A stretch of 19,071 nt of DNA, from positions 1 through 19,071 of the forward strand of contig DFFQ01000045.1 in the NCBI GenBank assembly GCA_002371025.1. Reading direction: 5' to 3'. A program made the translations under genes and the position numbers. Positions 1 through 8,245 of the stretch are shown here, piece after piece. The notes under the pieces were generated by a model. The model was not told where the DNA came from. It did not search any database and was given only the letters and a program-made list of their open reading frames with translations. Numbering within the stretch: position 1 is the stretch's first letter; each line of letters opens with the position of its first letter. This DNA comes from Lachnospiraceae bacterium UBA3772. Lineage in GTDB: Bacteria > Bacillota > Clostridia > Lachnospirales > Lachnospiraceae.

Positions 1-12
1 AAGGGGGTAAAT

Positions 13-1224
13 ATGAATGAATCCAAAAAGAATAAGCCCTTAACAGGATATCGTTTAAAGATATTATCTATCGGGGCATTTTTACTTATCTTATTTTTCC
101 TGTCAGTAGCAGTATGTTCAGCTGTTCTTATTAAAAAAATCGTAGAAAATGGCTTTGCGGATACATTTAAAAGTGACTGGCCGCTCCTTACAGCATTAAT
201 AATTATTGAAGCTCTTATCTTCTGGGCAGGTATCATTATGGTATATACCACATCAGTTCAGCTGGGAGTAAAACTTCGTTTTGTTGGAGTACTATGTGGC
301 TGGATCCCTATAGTACATCTTTTCGTATTATTTAAGATAATCAAAGTTACAACAGCAGAAGCTCATTTTGAAAAGAAAAAACTTAAACTTAATGAAAAAA
401 GAAAACTTCAGCAGATCTGTAAAACAAGATATCCGATTTTAATGGTTCATGGAGTTTTTTTCAGAGATTTTAAGTATTTTAATTACTGGGGCAGGATCCC
501 GGATGAGCTGGAAAAAAATGGAGCACGCGTGTTTTATGGGAATCATCAGTCAGCAGCTTCAGTTGTTAACAGTGCAAAGGAACTTGCGGCAAGGATAAAT
601 GAAATCGTGGATTCTACAGGATGCGGCAAGGTTAATATTATAGCTCATTCCAAAGGAGGCTTAGATATTAAGACTGCGGTAAGCTGCCTTGGTATAGCAG
701 ATAAGGTGGCATCGATAATAACAGTAAATACTCCGCATCGAGGCTGTGAATTTGCTGAATATTTATTAAATAAAGCACCAGCAGGTTTTAAAGAGAAAGT
801 TGCAAATAGTTATAACAGTGCTCTTCGTAAATTAGGAGATACAAATCCGGATTTTATTGCAGCTGTTACAGATCTTACAGCATCAGGTTGTAAAAAAATC
901 TGGGATATGACTGCGGGATTTGATTTTAAAGGCCATGGAATTTATACAAAGAGTATAGGTTCATGTATGAAACAGGCAGGAAGCGGTGCATTTCCACTTA
1001 ATATGAGTTATATGTTCGTAAAATTATTTGACGGAAGAAATGATGGCTTAGTTGGGGAAAAATCATTTCCATGGGGAGATGAATATATCTTCCTTGAAAA
1101 TAAAAAGAAGAGAGGAATATCTCATGGAGATATGATCGACCTTAATAGAGAAAATATCCCGGGTTTTGATGTAAGGGAATTTTTTGTTGATATAGTTGCA
1201 GACCTGAAAAATAAAGGATTATAA
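13..1224 (+). CDS. Membrane-anchored alpha/beta hydrolase, lipase/esterase-like
   Basis: 403 residues. The first third has about three hydrophobic segments (near residues 18-40, 57-79 and 88-110), so the protein is probably membrane-anchored. The rest is an alpha/beta hydrolase resembling bacterial triacylglycerol lipases. An oxyanion-hole-type HG follows a hydrophobic strand (MVHG, 144-147). The nucleophile elbow is AHSKGG (211-216, Ser213). A likely acid lies in DGRNDGLV (Asp344), and a likely catalytic His in ISHGD (His371), so the triad appears complete and the enzyme active. The substrate cannot be read from sequence; a lipid or acyl ester is the family expectation. The start is supported by a GGGGG Shine-Dalgarno at 3-7. 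The gene stands 64 bases before the response regulator, with no terminator seen between them, so co-transcription is possible. The catalytic fold is fairly sure; the physiological role is unknown. Confidence 0.8.
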   Translation: MNESKKNKPLTGYRLKILSIGAFLLILFFLSVAVCSAVLIKKIVENGFADTFKSDWPLLTALIIIEALIFWAGIIMVYTTSVQLGVKLRFVGVLCGWIPIVHLFVLFKIIKVTTAEAHFEKKKLKLNEKRKLQQICKTRYPILMVHGVFFRDFKYFNYWGRIPDELEKNGARVFYGNHQSAASVVNSAKELAARINEIVDSTGCGKVNIIAHSKGGLDIKTAVSCLGIADKVASIITVNTPHRGCEFAEYLLNKAPAGFKEKVANSYNSALRKLGDTNPDFIAAVTDLTASGCKKIWDMTAGFDFKGHGIYTKSIGSCMKQAGSGAFPLNMSYMFVKLFDGRNDGLVGEKSFPWGDEYIFLENKKKRGISHGDMIDLNRENIPGFDVREFFVDIVADLKNKGL

Positions 1225-1288
1225 GATATAAGTCAGGTTGAGTTAAAATTAAAAGGAAAATCAGTGAGAGGTAATATACGAGGTAAAA

Positions 1289-1987
1289 ATGTGCAGGGTT
1301 CTTATTGTAGAAGATGATAAAGAAATAAGAGAATTACTTGGGAATTTTCTGTCTCAAAATGGCTTTTTGATAAAAGAAGCAAGAGATGGTTCTATTGCAT
1401 CAAGATTAATGGCCCAAGAAACATATGACGTAATACTTATGGATATGATGCTTCCATTTAAGTCAGGGGACGAGCTGATAAAAGAGATACGTTCATCTAA
1501 AGATATAGAAAAAAGCAGAACTCCGGTTATTGTTATATCTGCTAAAACAAAGATAGAAACGAGAATTGAAGTTCTTCGTATGGGAGCAGATGATTATATC
1601 CTTAAACCATTTGACTTAAATGAAGTATTAGCCCGTATTGAAGTTGTCTTACGAAGATTAAGAGAAAGTAAGAATGAGGAAGATGATCTTACTTTTAAAA
1701 GCCTTACAGTAAGTCAGAAGAATAATACCGTGAGCTGTAATGGTAAAGAACTAAAGCTTACATTAAAGGAAATGCAGCTTTTAATCTTATTCATGAAGAA
1801 TCCTAAAAAGACTTTTTCCAAGGCTAATCTTTACGAAGCTGTCTGGGAAGATGATTATATCTATGAGGACAATACAATAAATGTCCATATCAGTAATCTC
1901 AGGTCAAAATTAAAGAAGGCAGCGGGAGAAGATATAATCGAAACAGTCTGGGGAATCGGATATAGATTGAAACAAGAGGGAAAATAA
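1289..1987 (+). CDS. OmpR/PhoB-family response regulator
   Basis: 232 residues, normal length for the family. The N-terminal receiver domain (about 1-120) keeps the acidic pair D9/D10, the phosphoacceptor D52 in MDMMLP, a Ser at the switch position (S84) and K106 in LKPFD. The C-terminal half (about 132-230) is a winged-helix DNA-binding domain ending in the typical TVWGIGYRL. It should be phosphorylated by the kinase encoded directly downstream, whose ATG overlaps this gene's TAA by one base (TAATG), which indicates translational coupling. The neighbouring ABC exporter operon is the obvious candidate target, as in LanRK- and CprRK-type systems. That link is inference; I did not find a convincing operator. 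An AGG-type ribosome site precedes the ATG. Confidence 0.95.
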   Translation: MCRVLIVEDDKEIRELLGNFLSQNGFLIKEARDGSIASRLMAQETYDVILMDMMLPFKSGDELIKEIRSSKDIEKSRTPVIVISAKTKIETRIEVLRMGADDYILKPFDLNEVLARIEVVLRRLRESKNEEDDLTFKSLTVSQKNNTVSCNGKELKLTLKEMQLLILFMKNPKKTFSKANLYEAVWEDDYIYEDNTINVHISNLRSKLKKAAGEDIIETVWGIGYRLKQEGK

Positions 1988-2991
1988 TGAAAACAGAAGC
2001 GTATTATATCATAGCTTTAAGCCTTTTAAGCCTCTTTTTTATAAGGCGATGGATCCTTCTTAGAATAAATATTAAAAATATTATAAAAGAACTAAGAAAG
2101 ACAAGAAATACCGGTTATGACAGACAGTTAAGAGTAGATCTTTCTGATAAGAATTTAAATAAACTGGCGAAAGAGATAAATGATAATCTTTCCTTTCAAA
2201 AAAATATCAAATTAGAAACAGAAAAAAGAAGTAAGATTCTAGAGCAGTCTGTTTCTGATACATGTCACGATCTTCGCACGCCGCTTACGGTAATAAAAGG
2301 GAATCTTCAGCTGCTGGAAAATGAGGTCAGTTCAACAGAAGGAAAGAAATATTTAGAGATAAGTAAAAACAAGGCAGATGATTTAAAGAAAATGATAGAT
2401 GAATTCTTTGAATTATCAGTTCTTGAAAGTGACAGTAAGGCAGTGGAATTAGAAAAGATAGACGTAGTGGCATTTTTAACTGACTTTATCTTAGAAAATG
2501 AATCTATCATCCGGAAGAAAAACATCACTCCAGAGATATCATTTCCTGAAAAAGCAGTGAATATCAGAGCCAGCAGCGAATTGCTCAGCAGAGTATTCAG
2601 TAATCTTATCAGCAATACTTTAAAATATGCCAGTGATAGTTTTGTTCTTAAGGTATATCTGGATGCTGTGAATTTTGAGAATGAAGAATTAAATGCAGAG
2701 AATTATAAGACCGAAGACTTAAAAGAGAAAGTATCAATGGATGAGTTACCTTTAGATATGGAATGCAATATGTATCATATAAGAATCGGAAACAGGGTAA
2801 AAGATCCTGAGGCGATAGATATTCAGCATATCTTTGATAGAACATATAGGGCAGATAAGGCTAGAACTGATGGCAGTGCAGGACTAGGTCTTTATATAGC
2901 AAAGCTTCTCTTGGAAAAACAGAAGGCAAAGATCAAAGCTAAGATAGAAGATGATTTTATATATTTTGATCTTTATTTTTTACAGGACTAA
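1987..2991 (+). CDS. Sensor histidine kinase, short N-terminus
   Basis: 334 residues. A single membrane helix (about 6-26) is followed directly by a linker and the dimerisation/phosphoacceptor domain with H94 in CHDLRTPL. There is no sizeable extracellular sensor domain. The ATPase domain has an N box (NLISNTLKYA, about 206-215), an F box (HIFDRTYRADKAR) and a G2 box (GSAGLGLYIAK, 296-306). The usual G1 DxGxG is absent: the strand reads IRIGNRVKD. About 35 acidic residues (roughly 228-262) are inserted before it. Kinases of lantibiotic and antimicrobial-peptide systems commonly have short sensors and a weak G1. It partners with the regulator encoded immediately upstream, with a one-base overlap. 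Signal and target are inferred only from the adjacent exporter. Confidence 0.93.
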   Translation: MKTEAYYIIALSLLSLFFIRRWILLRINIKNIIKELRKTRNTGYDRQLRVDLSDKNLNKLAKEINDNLSFQKNIKLETEKRSKILEQSVSDTCHDLRTPLTVIKGNLQLLENEVSSTEGKKYLEISKNKADDLKKMIDEFFELSVLESDSKAVELEKIDVVAFLTDFILENESIIRKKNITPEISFPEKAVNIRASSELLSRVFSNLISNTLKYASDSFVLKVYLDAVNFENEELNAENYKTEDLKEKVSMDELPLDMECNMYHIRIGNRVKDPEAIDIQHIFDRTYRADKARTDGSAGLGLYIAKLLLEKQKAKIKAKIEDDFIYFDLYFLQD

Positions 2992-2993
2992 AT

Positions 2994-3034
2994 AAAAACC
3001 TCTTTACTGATTTAAACAGTAGAGAGGTTTTTTT
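2994..3034 (+). terminator. Intrinsic terminator of the two-component operon
   Basis: A 13-base-pair stem with one G-T pair (2997-3009 with 3017-3029), a seven-base loop and a T run at 3028-3034. It begins three bases after the kinase stop codon, so it should close the regulator-kinase transcript. Confidence 0.93.
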
Positions 3035-3059
3035 AGTGCGGATTTTGGCGCACTTTTTT
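3035..3059 (+). terminator. Second, tandem terminator hairpin
   Basis: AGTGCG (3035-3040) pairs with CGCACT (3049-3054) around an eight-base loop, followed by T residues to 3059. It lies right after the first terminator and may act as a backup. It also shows that the frame upstream of the ABC gene's ATG is not coding. Confidence 0.65.
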
Positions 3060-3167
3060 ATTTTAAAAAATTTTAAATTATTTAAGAATTTCTTTATATT
3101 TAACTTTTATCATGATCATTGTAAAGAAAGTATGAGGTTATTTAGATACCTAGAAAAGGAGAAAAAT

Positions 3168-4082
3168 ATGTCGGAAAGCATTGTAAGAGTTAATGATCTG
3201 ACAAAGCAATATAAAAAACAACTTGCTTTAGATCATGTAAGTTTTGAAATAAAAAAAGGTTCAATAGTAGGCCTTATCGGTCCAAATGGAGCCGGCAAGA
3301 CCACCATAATGAAAATACTTGGAGGGCTGGCTTATCCTACTGATGGAAGCATTGAAATGTATGGTGAGAGCAGTGAAAAAGGTCTTAATCATGCCAGAAC
3401 AAGAATGAGCTTTATGATAGAGACTCCTTATGAAAAAGAGAAGATGACAGCCAAAGAGAATCTGGAAAAACAGAGACTTCAGAAAGGCATCCCTGATAAG
3501 CAGAGGATTGATGAAGTGTTAAAGCAGGTTAACCTTCTTAATACTGGTAAGAAGGTGGTGAAGAATTTTTCGCTTGGAATGAGACAGAGACTGGGACTTG
3601 CAAATGCTCTTCTTGGAAAACCAGAATTTATGGTGCTTGATGAGCCGATTAATGGTCTTGATCCGGAAGGTATAGTTGAGATGAGAGAACTCTTTAAGAA
3701 GATAAATAAAGAAGAAGGAGTAACACTTGTAATTTCATCTCATATATTAAGTGAACTTTCACTTCTCTGTACGGATTACATTTTTATAAATAAGGGCAAG
3801 ATTAAAGGAATATTTACTGCTGATGAACTTAGGGCTCAGTGCAGTGAATATATTGAGATTGATACAGATAATAATGAAAAGGCCTGTACAATTCTTACTG
3901 AAAAATGCGCTATAAAAAATCTGGATGTGCAGGAATCAGGAAAGATAAGGATCTATGACGGCTTAGAGGACATAAGGAACATTTCCCTTAGTCTTTATAA
4001 GGACAATGTGATTCCGGTTGAAATATCGAGAAATGAAATCAACCTGGAAGATTACTATATGCGTAAGGTACAAGAGGAGTGA
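3168..4082 (+). CDS. ABC exporter ATPase, LanF/CprA/BcrA-like
   Basis: 304 residues. Walker A is GPNGAGKT (38-45), the signature is SLGMRQR (135-141), Walker B ends in LDEP with E159, and the switch His is in SSHILSE (H192). All catalytic elements are present. The roughly 90-residue C-terminal extension is typical of drug and bacteriocin exporter ATPases. The open frame continues upstream to a GTG at 3036, but that stretch carries the tandem terminators. The ATG at 3168 has AAAAGGAG at 3154-3161, so I use it. The gene runs directly into two permease genes, giving the one-ATPase, two-permease layout of LanFEG immunity and CprABC peptide-resistance transporters. The AT-rich leader (3060-3167) must hold the promoter, but I could not fix a clear -35/-10 pair. 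Function: energises export or expulsion of a membrane-active compound, inferred from the family. Confidence 0.92.
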   Translation: MSESIVRVNDLTKQYKKQLALDHVSFEIKKGSIVGLIGPNGAGKTTIMKILGGLAYPTDGSIEMYGESSEKGLNHARTRMSFMIETPYEKEKMTAKENLEKQRLQKGIPDKQRIDEVLKQVNLLNTGKKVVKNFSLGMRQRLGLANALLGKPEFMVLDEPINGLDPEGIVEMRELFKKINKEEGVTLVISSHILSELSLLCTDYIFINKGKIKGIFTADELRAQCSEYIEIDTDNNEKACTILTEKCAIKNLDVQESGKIRIYDGLEDIRNISLSLYKDNVIPVEISRNEINLEDYYMRKVQEE

Positions 4083-4087
4083 TGCTT

Positions 4088-4888
4088 ATGTTTAATATTA
4101 TAAAATCTCAAAATTATTCGCTTCGCCGTGATCTACTGGTGGTGCTTACGATACTTACAGCTATAGCTCTGCCTTTCCTTGGAATTTATTTTACCAGAAT
4201 GATGCAGGAAATAGATTTTTCAAATATTACAGGATCAATGTATCATATTCTTCTCAATGAGGATATTGTTGCATTTAATATTTTTATCATTATGATCTTT
4301 GCGGCTAAGACTGTGGGAGGAGATAGCAGTGATAAGACAATAAATTATGAATTAATGAATGGTCACAGCAGAGAAAAGGTGTTTTTTGCAAGAGTGATAA
4401 ATGGTTTTTTCTGGAGTGTCATATTTGTAATGATCACCATATTCCTGCCTTATGTTGTAGTGATTTTTATCAATGGCTGGGGAGATAATTGTTCCTTAAA
4501 TGAGATGCTTATAAGAAATGGACTTTTGTTTTTTCCTATACTCAGACTATCTGCACTTTTTATGCTGATAACAGTTCTGGCTGATAGCTGTGGCGCAGGA
4601 ATTGGAGTTAGTTACCTTATTGTCCTTATTGAGGCTGTTTTTGATTCTGTCTTAGATGAAACTCAAAATAAAGAAGAGTATTTTAATTTTTTAAGTCTTT
4701 CAAATCTCACTAAGCTGGCAGAGGTTAACAACTCGTGGCAGACTGTTAAAGAGGGAAGGGTCATAAACTGGTTTGATTTTAGTACAAATAGTGAAATGGT
4801 AAGGAAGACATGTTATGTATCACTTATCATGGCAGCTATTTATATTATAGGAGCCTATTTATATTTTAAAAAGAAAGACAAGGGTTGA
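4088..4888 (+). CDS. ABC-2-type permease, first of a paralogous pair
   Basis: About 266 residues with six hydrophobic segments, the size and layout of LanE/LanG- or BcrB-like permeases. A conserved motif NYELMNGHSREKVFFAR follows the second helix, and its counterpart NYEVMSGHSR occurs in the next gene. The two proteins are therefore paralogues that probably form a heterodimeric channel with the ATPase upstream. Candidate starts are GTG 4079, ATG 4082 and ATG 4088. I choose 4088 because the GGAG at 4076-4079 then sits at an eight-base spacing; the other two lie on or two bases from it. Substrate is unknown; an antimicrobial peptide is the family expectation. Confidence 0.88.
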   Translation: MFNIIKSQNYSLRRDLLVVLTILTAIALPFLGIYFTRMMQEIDFSNITGSMYHILLNEDIVAFNIFIIMIFAAKTVGGDSSDKTINYELMNGHSREKVFFARVINGFFWSVIFVMITIFLPYVVVIFINGWGDNCSLNEMLIRNGLLFFPILRLSALFMLITVLADSCGAGIGVSYLIVLIEAVFDSVLDETQNKEEYFNFLSLSNLTKLAEVNNSWQTVKEGRVINWFDFSTNSEMVRKTCYVSLIMAAIYIIGAYLYFKKKDKG

Positions 4889-4893
4889 TGATT

Positions 4894-5682
4894 ATGAAAA
4901 ATATGATCAGATCGTTATTATATGAGATAAGAAAAAATAAATCTTTAAAGCTGGCATTTATAGGACTAGCTCTGTTAAATATTTTATTAGTTTTTATCAA
5001 TATAGGAGAAAATTCATTTTGTGAAGAATCAGCTAGTGCAATGCTTGCAGAGGGAAACAGTTTTTCATATATGATGGGGATGTATTTTGTTTTATTTGCT
5101 GTTGCTATGATAGCTGGCGGAGATTTTAAAGATAAGGTTATTAATTATGAGGTGATGTCAGGACATTCCAGGTTAAGTATCTTTATGGCAAGGAATATAA
5201 TTGCGATATTAGTTGCTTCATTTGGTGGGCTGATCCTTAGTTTTGTTCCGCTTGTTGCGTCCTGTATCGGATGGGGATTTGGAAACAGACTGGTACTTAG
5301 CGACGTGATTTTAAGAACATGTCTTTATTTATTTCCGTTTATCAGGATAGCCGCATTATTTTCAATGTTTACATTTTTGATAAAAAATCAATATGCAATG
5401 TTGGGAATTGGTTATGGCATCATATCATTTTGCCTTGTTACCTCAGGTACGGTAAAAGATCATACTAATTTTTTTACAGCAATGTTTAATCTGAATCTTT
5501 TATCAGGTTTTAAAGGCTGGAGTGTTTACAATATCAGCAATTTAAGAGGATTAGTGACTTATGCCGCTTTTGACAGCTCAGTAACTGTAAAGATGGTGGC
5601 AGGGACAGTGATCATATCCCTTATTGCAACGGGCATTTATCTTCTTTTAGGATATGCACTATTTAAAAGGGATGAGCTTTAG
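4894..5682 (+). CDS. ABC-2-type permease, second of a paralogous pair
   Basis: About 262 residues with about six hydrophobic segments and the NYEVMSGHSR motif shared with the previous permease, so it arose by tandem duplication of the same family. The frame opens at a TTG (4885), with ATGs at 4888 and 4894. The AGGG at 4881-4884 best fits ATG 4894 (nine-base spacing). The junction with the previous gene is compact, consistent with translational coupling in one operon. It should complete the transporter with the ATPase and the first permease. Confidence 0.87.
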   Translation: MKNMIRSLLYEIRKNKSLKLAFIGLALLNILLVFINIGENSFCEESASAMLAEGNSFSYMMGMYFVLFAVAMIAGGDFKDKVINYEVMSGHSRLSIFMARNIIAILVASFGGLILSFVPLVASCIGWGFGNRLVLSDVILRTCLYLFPFIRIAALFSMFTFLIKNQYAMLGIGYGIISFCLVTSGTVKDHTNFFTAMFNLNLLSGFKGWSVYNISNLRGLVTYAAFDSSVTVKMVAGTVIISLIATGIYLLLGYALFKRDEL

Positions 5683-5716
5683 GATATTAGATGGATTATA
5701 AAAAAGGAGGATTTCC

Positions 5717-7459
5717 GTGGATATATCATTTGCGATTTTGGAGATATTACTGTCAGTATTTCTATTTTTTATGTCAGTACGTTTAAAAAAATATCCCACT
5801 CCAAAAGGCAGGGTTTTATATTTTGTACCGGTGGCAGTTGCCTTAATTATGCTTGGTTTTGTGGGCTTTAATCTGATAATGGCGGGGCTTTATTTAGCTT
5901 CCTCTTTACTTTGCCTTAGTCTGTTTACGGAGAAGATTAATGTAAGAAGGGGCATAGCCTTGGCGGCATTTCTTTTATCATTAAGCAGTTTGCTTATGAT
6001 GAAATTTTCAAAAAATTATAAAAGATATTCCATAAGTGAAGATTTTGAAAATGTCTACAACACTATGAAAGAGCATTATGTTTTGTCAGAAGAAAAGGGA
6101 ATAGATTTTGATGGGCTTTATCTTAAATATCAGCCTTTGTTTAAGGAGGCGGATAAAAAGCAGGATCTTACTTTAAATTATCAGCTTTGGCAGCAGTTTT
6201 CTCAGGAATTCTATGACGGTCATGTAGGTTATGCACCTGGTAATATGAAGGATAAAGAAGTGAGCCGTATCATTTGTGAGTCCTATGGCAATGATTACGG
6301 ACTTTCAATAATAAAGCTTTCTTCAGGAGAATTTGTGGCAGTAAATGTTGAAGGAAGCAAGGCTTCTTATTCAATAAAGAGTTTAGAAGAAGGGAATTAC
6401 TTAGAAGATGAAGAGATTAAATTATTTAAGGATGCAAGGTTAGAATTTAAAACAAAAAACTCAGATAATGACAGGCTCAGTCTTTTAAATGCAGGAATTA
6501 AAAATGGTACCGTTATCACTAAATGGAATGGAAAAAATATAGAAGATTATTATGATGATATAAAATACTATTTCTTTCAGGTACCTGTAGATGAAAACGA
6601 AGAATTCTATAAGCCGATGTATGTGGCAGGTATGGGAGGAGATTCGGTAGAGATTTCATTTATTGATGAAGAAGGAAAAGAAAAGACTGTAACAGTAAAT
6701 AAGCTGGGAGCTTATGCCCCTAGGCTTTATAATACATTAATGACTATTGATAAAGGTCTTAAGATAAATAATCTTGGCTGGGAAGCTTTAAATGAAGAAA
6801 CTGTTGTCCTTAGAATTTATCAGATGGCTTATGATATGAAATCTTATACTGGCACAGATTATAGTGAAATGACAGATAAGCTTAGAAGCGAGCTTTTAGC
6901 CTATAAAGATGCAGGATATAAGAATATAATAATCGACCTTAGATCAAATACAGGAGGAAGTCCATTTATGGTAAGGGGAGTGGCGTGTCTCTTTGCCCCT
7001 GAGGGAAAGCATTTAGCATATTATTCAGCAAAGATAAATGAAAACACAGCTACATATGAAAGAGGAGAAGATGGAAGATACATAATAGGAGAAGAGGCTG
7101 TTAGCTATGAAGGCGAAGATCTTTGGCATGATGGAAATATCACCCTGCTTGTAAATGCCCAGACAGTCAGTGCCGGGGATGATATGGTATACATGATGGG
7201 AGAGTATCCTAATGTAAAAATAAAAGGAATAACAAAAAGTAATAATTCCTGTCAGGCTGTACAGGCAATGGATATTTCAACAGGCTCATTTTCTTTTTCA
7301 GTAGTTCCAAATCTTACTCCAGAAGGAGACATTGCAATCGACACCTTAAAAGATCATAAAGCAAGAGTTGATTTTGATGAATACATCCCTGTAACAAAAG
7401 AGATGGTGAAGGCTATATTTGATGAGGGGGAGGATTATATACTTCAGCAAGTAGATTAA
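5717..7459 (+). CDS. Membrane-anchored S41-family peptidase
   Basis: 580 residues starting at GTG behind a strong AAAGGAGG (5703-5710). The N-terminus has four hydrophobic segments (about 4-21, 34-51, 52-70, 79-96). Then come a helical region with EFYDGHVGY (H169), a PDZ-like stretch (GIKNGTVITKWNGKNI, 260-275), and the S41 core with IIDLRSNTGGSP (405-416). The nucleophile region is NAQTVSAGDDM (480-490, Ser485). The Lys of the CtpA/Prc Ser-Lys dyad is not visible where expected: the segment reads GITKSNNSCQAVQ. The DGH plus SAGD combination is instead like Tricorn-core or non-Lys S41 enzymes using Ser-His. It follows the exporter genes by 34 bases and is probably co-transcribed, so it may process or degrade a peptide at the membrane surface. 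Family assignment is sure; activity and substrate are inferred. Confidence 0.85.
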   Translation: MDISFAILEILLSVFLFFMSVRLKKYPTPKGRVLYFVPVAVALIMLGFVGFNLIMAGLYLASSLLCLSLFTEKINVRRGIALAAFLLSLSSLLMMKFSKNYKRYSISEDFENVYNTMKEHYVLSEEKGIDFDGLYLKYQPLFKEADKKQDLTLNYQLWQQFSQEFYDGHVGYAPGNMKDKEVSRIICESYGNDYGLSIIKLSSGEFVAVNVEGSKASYSIKSLEEGNYLEDEEIKLFKDARLEFKTKNSDNDRLSLLNAGIKNGTVITKWNGKNIEDYYDDIKYYFFQVPVDENEEFYKPMYVAGMGGDSVEISFIDEEGKEKTVTVNKLGAYAPRLYNTLMTIDKGLKINNLGWEALNEETVVLRIYQMAYDMKSYTGTDYSEMTDKLRSELLAYKDAGYKNIIIDLRSNTGGSPFMVRGVACLFAPEGKHLAYYSAKINENTATYERGEDGRYIIGEEAVSYEGEDLWHDGNITLLVNAQTVSAGDDMVYMMGEYPNVKIKGITKSNNSCQAVQAMDISTGSFSFSVVPNLTPEGDIAIDTLKDHKARVDFDEYIPVTKEMVKAIFDEGEDYILQQVD

Positions 7460-7466
7460 ATATGGT

Positions 7467-7525
7467 GGACGCCAAAATATAGACGAACGAACGCCAAAAT
7501 ATGGACGAACGGACGCCAAAATATA
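7467..7525. repeat. 22-base tandem repeat, 2.7 copies
   Basis: Units at 7467-7488, 7489-7510 and a partial unit at 7511-7525 share the core ACGCCAAAATAT. Units 1 and 2 differ at two positions. The third copy leads into the left arm of the palindrome that follows, so the repeats and the palindrome are built from the same sequence. Confidence 0.9.
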
Positions 7526-7606
7526 AAAGACACTCAAGCAATGCCATCAGCGGGCTAAAACATGCCCTTTGATGGCATTCTTTCGTGCCTTTTATTATAT
7601 TTTGGC
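7515..7606. repeat. 92-base imperfect palindrome with nested hairpin
   Basis: The outer arms are GCCAAAATATAAAAGACAC (7515-7533) and its near reverse complement at 7585-7606. An inner stem has 7541-7555 pairing with 7564-7578 at 13 of 15 positions around an eight-base loop. Such a structure can act as a transcription terminator for the protease operon. It can equally be a REP- or MITE-like element; the sequence alone does not decide. Confidence 0.75.
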
Positions 7607-7756
7607 TGGGCAGGCGGCTCTTATATAAGGTGTTGGTTTGCGGCGGTACTATAATTTTTGTGGGGGGGGCAGACACAATCGTGGAATTTAGCCAATGTGT
7701 CTTATGCATCACAGGAAGCTTTATTAAGAGACAAATTTCTGCATCCATTTTTTGTA

Positions 7757-7786
7757 TAGACATCCACAATAAATAAGGCGTATTAT
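7757..7786 (+). promoter_or_regulatory. Possible promoter of the small membrane protein gene
   Basis: TAGACA (7757-7762) and TATTAT (7781-7786) with an 18-base spacer each match the sigma-70 consensus at five of six positions. They lie about 50 bases before the ATG at 7838. In such AT-rich DNA a chance match is possible. Confidence 0.35.
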
Positions 7787-7837
7787 AGAATAATAAAAAT
7801 CACGTAGAAAATCATTAGGGGATTAAGGAAGGTTGAT

Positions 7838-8245
7838 ATGAAAACCATTAACAAAGTAGGGAGATTTCTAGGAATCATATCATCAATTGTGATAATAATT
7901 GCATTATTCCTGCCAAGTGTGGACAGAGATTATATGGATATCAGATATAGTACGCTTACTGTATTTGATAGCAACAGAGTAGGTGGGGTAATTATTATCA
8001 TGGTAGCACTTGCAGGATGTTATGCTGCATATAAGGGCAGCGGCCTTGCAACAGGAATTGCAGGTATAGCGTCCCTTGCTACAAATATTTATTTCGCAGT
8101 GCGTTTTGAAAGCGCTGATCCAGTGGCAAGAGCACTAAAAAGGATTGATCTGGGGCTCGTTACTCAGGGACTCGGTTTTTGGATAGCGATTCTTGGTTCG
8201 CTGGTTTTATTAGTAGCAGGAATCATGCTTTCAAAACAAAACTAA
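7838..8245 (+). CDS. Small four-helix membrane protein of unknown function
   Basis: 135 residues with about four hydrophobic segments (near 10-28, 48-66, 70-88 and 112-132). A short polar loop (PSVDRDYMDIRYSTLTVFDSN) sits between the first two helices. The fold resembles small hypothetical membrane proteins common in Clostridia, but I do not recognise the family. An AAGGAAGG-type ribosome site lies just upstream. The gene stands alone between the repeat region and the acetyltransferase gene. Its last codons, including the stop, lie in a 23-base segment that is repeated 39 bases downstream. Confidence 0.75.
   Translation: MKTINKVGRFLGIISSIVIIIALFLPSVDRDYMDIRYSTLTVFDSNRVGGVIIIMVALAGCYAAYKGSGLATGIAGIASLATNIYFAVRFESADPVARALKRIDLGLVTQGLGFWIAILGSLVLLVAGIMLSKQN

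Larger units (their letters stand above)
7460..7837. other. 378-base intergenic region rich in repeats, no gene supported
   Basis: This stretch holds 22-base tandem units, a long imperfect palindrome, a run of eight G (7662-7669) and a small inverted repeat, AGACACA (7671-7677) with TGTGTCT (7696-7702). Open frames on both strands here have no plausible ribosome sites and low-complexity translations made from the repeats, so I call none of them coding. Confidence 0.6.

Noticed and set aside
2307..2845. Two minus-strand frames inside the histidine kinase gene
   Set aside because: They are antisense shadows of a clear kinase with intact motifs; translations are low complexity.
3036..3167. Upstream extension of the ABC ATPase frame to a GTG at 3036
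   Set aside because: It overlaps the second terminator hairpin, has no ribosome site, and codes a Phe/Lys-rich stretch unlike ABC ATPases; the ATG at 3168 has a strong site.
7467..7525. Possible CRISPR array
   Set aside because: The 22-base units are directly adjacent with no spacers, and no cas genes are nearby.
7413..7769. 118-codon frame on the minus strand across the repeat region
   Set aside because: It overlaps the 3' end of the protease gene, is built largely from the tandem repeat read in reverse, and resembles no family I know; no supporting ribosome site.
7585..7776. 63-codon plus-strand frame in the intergenic region
   Set aside because: It starts with GTG inside the palindrome's right arm, has no ribosome site, and spans the G run; looks like chance.
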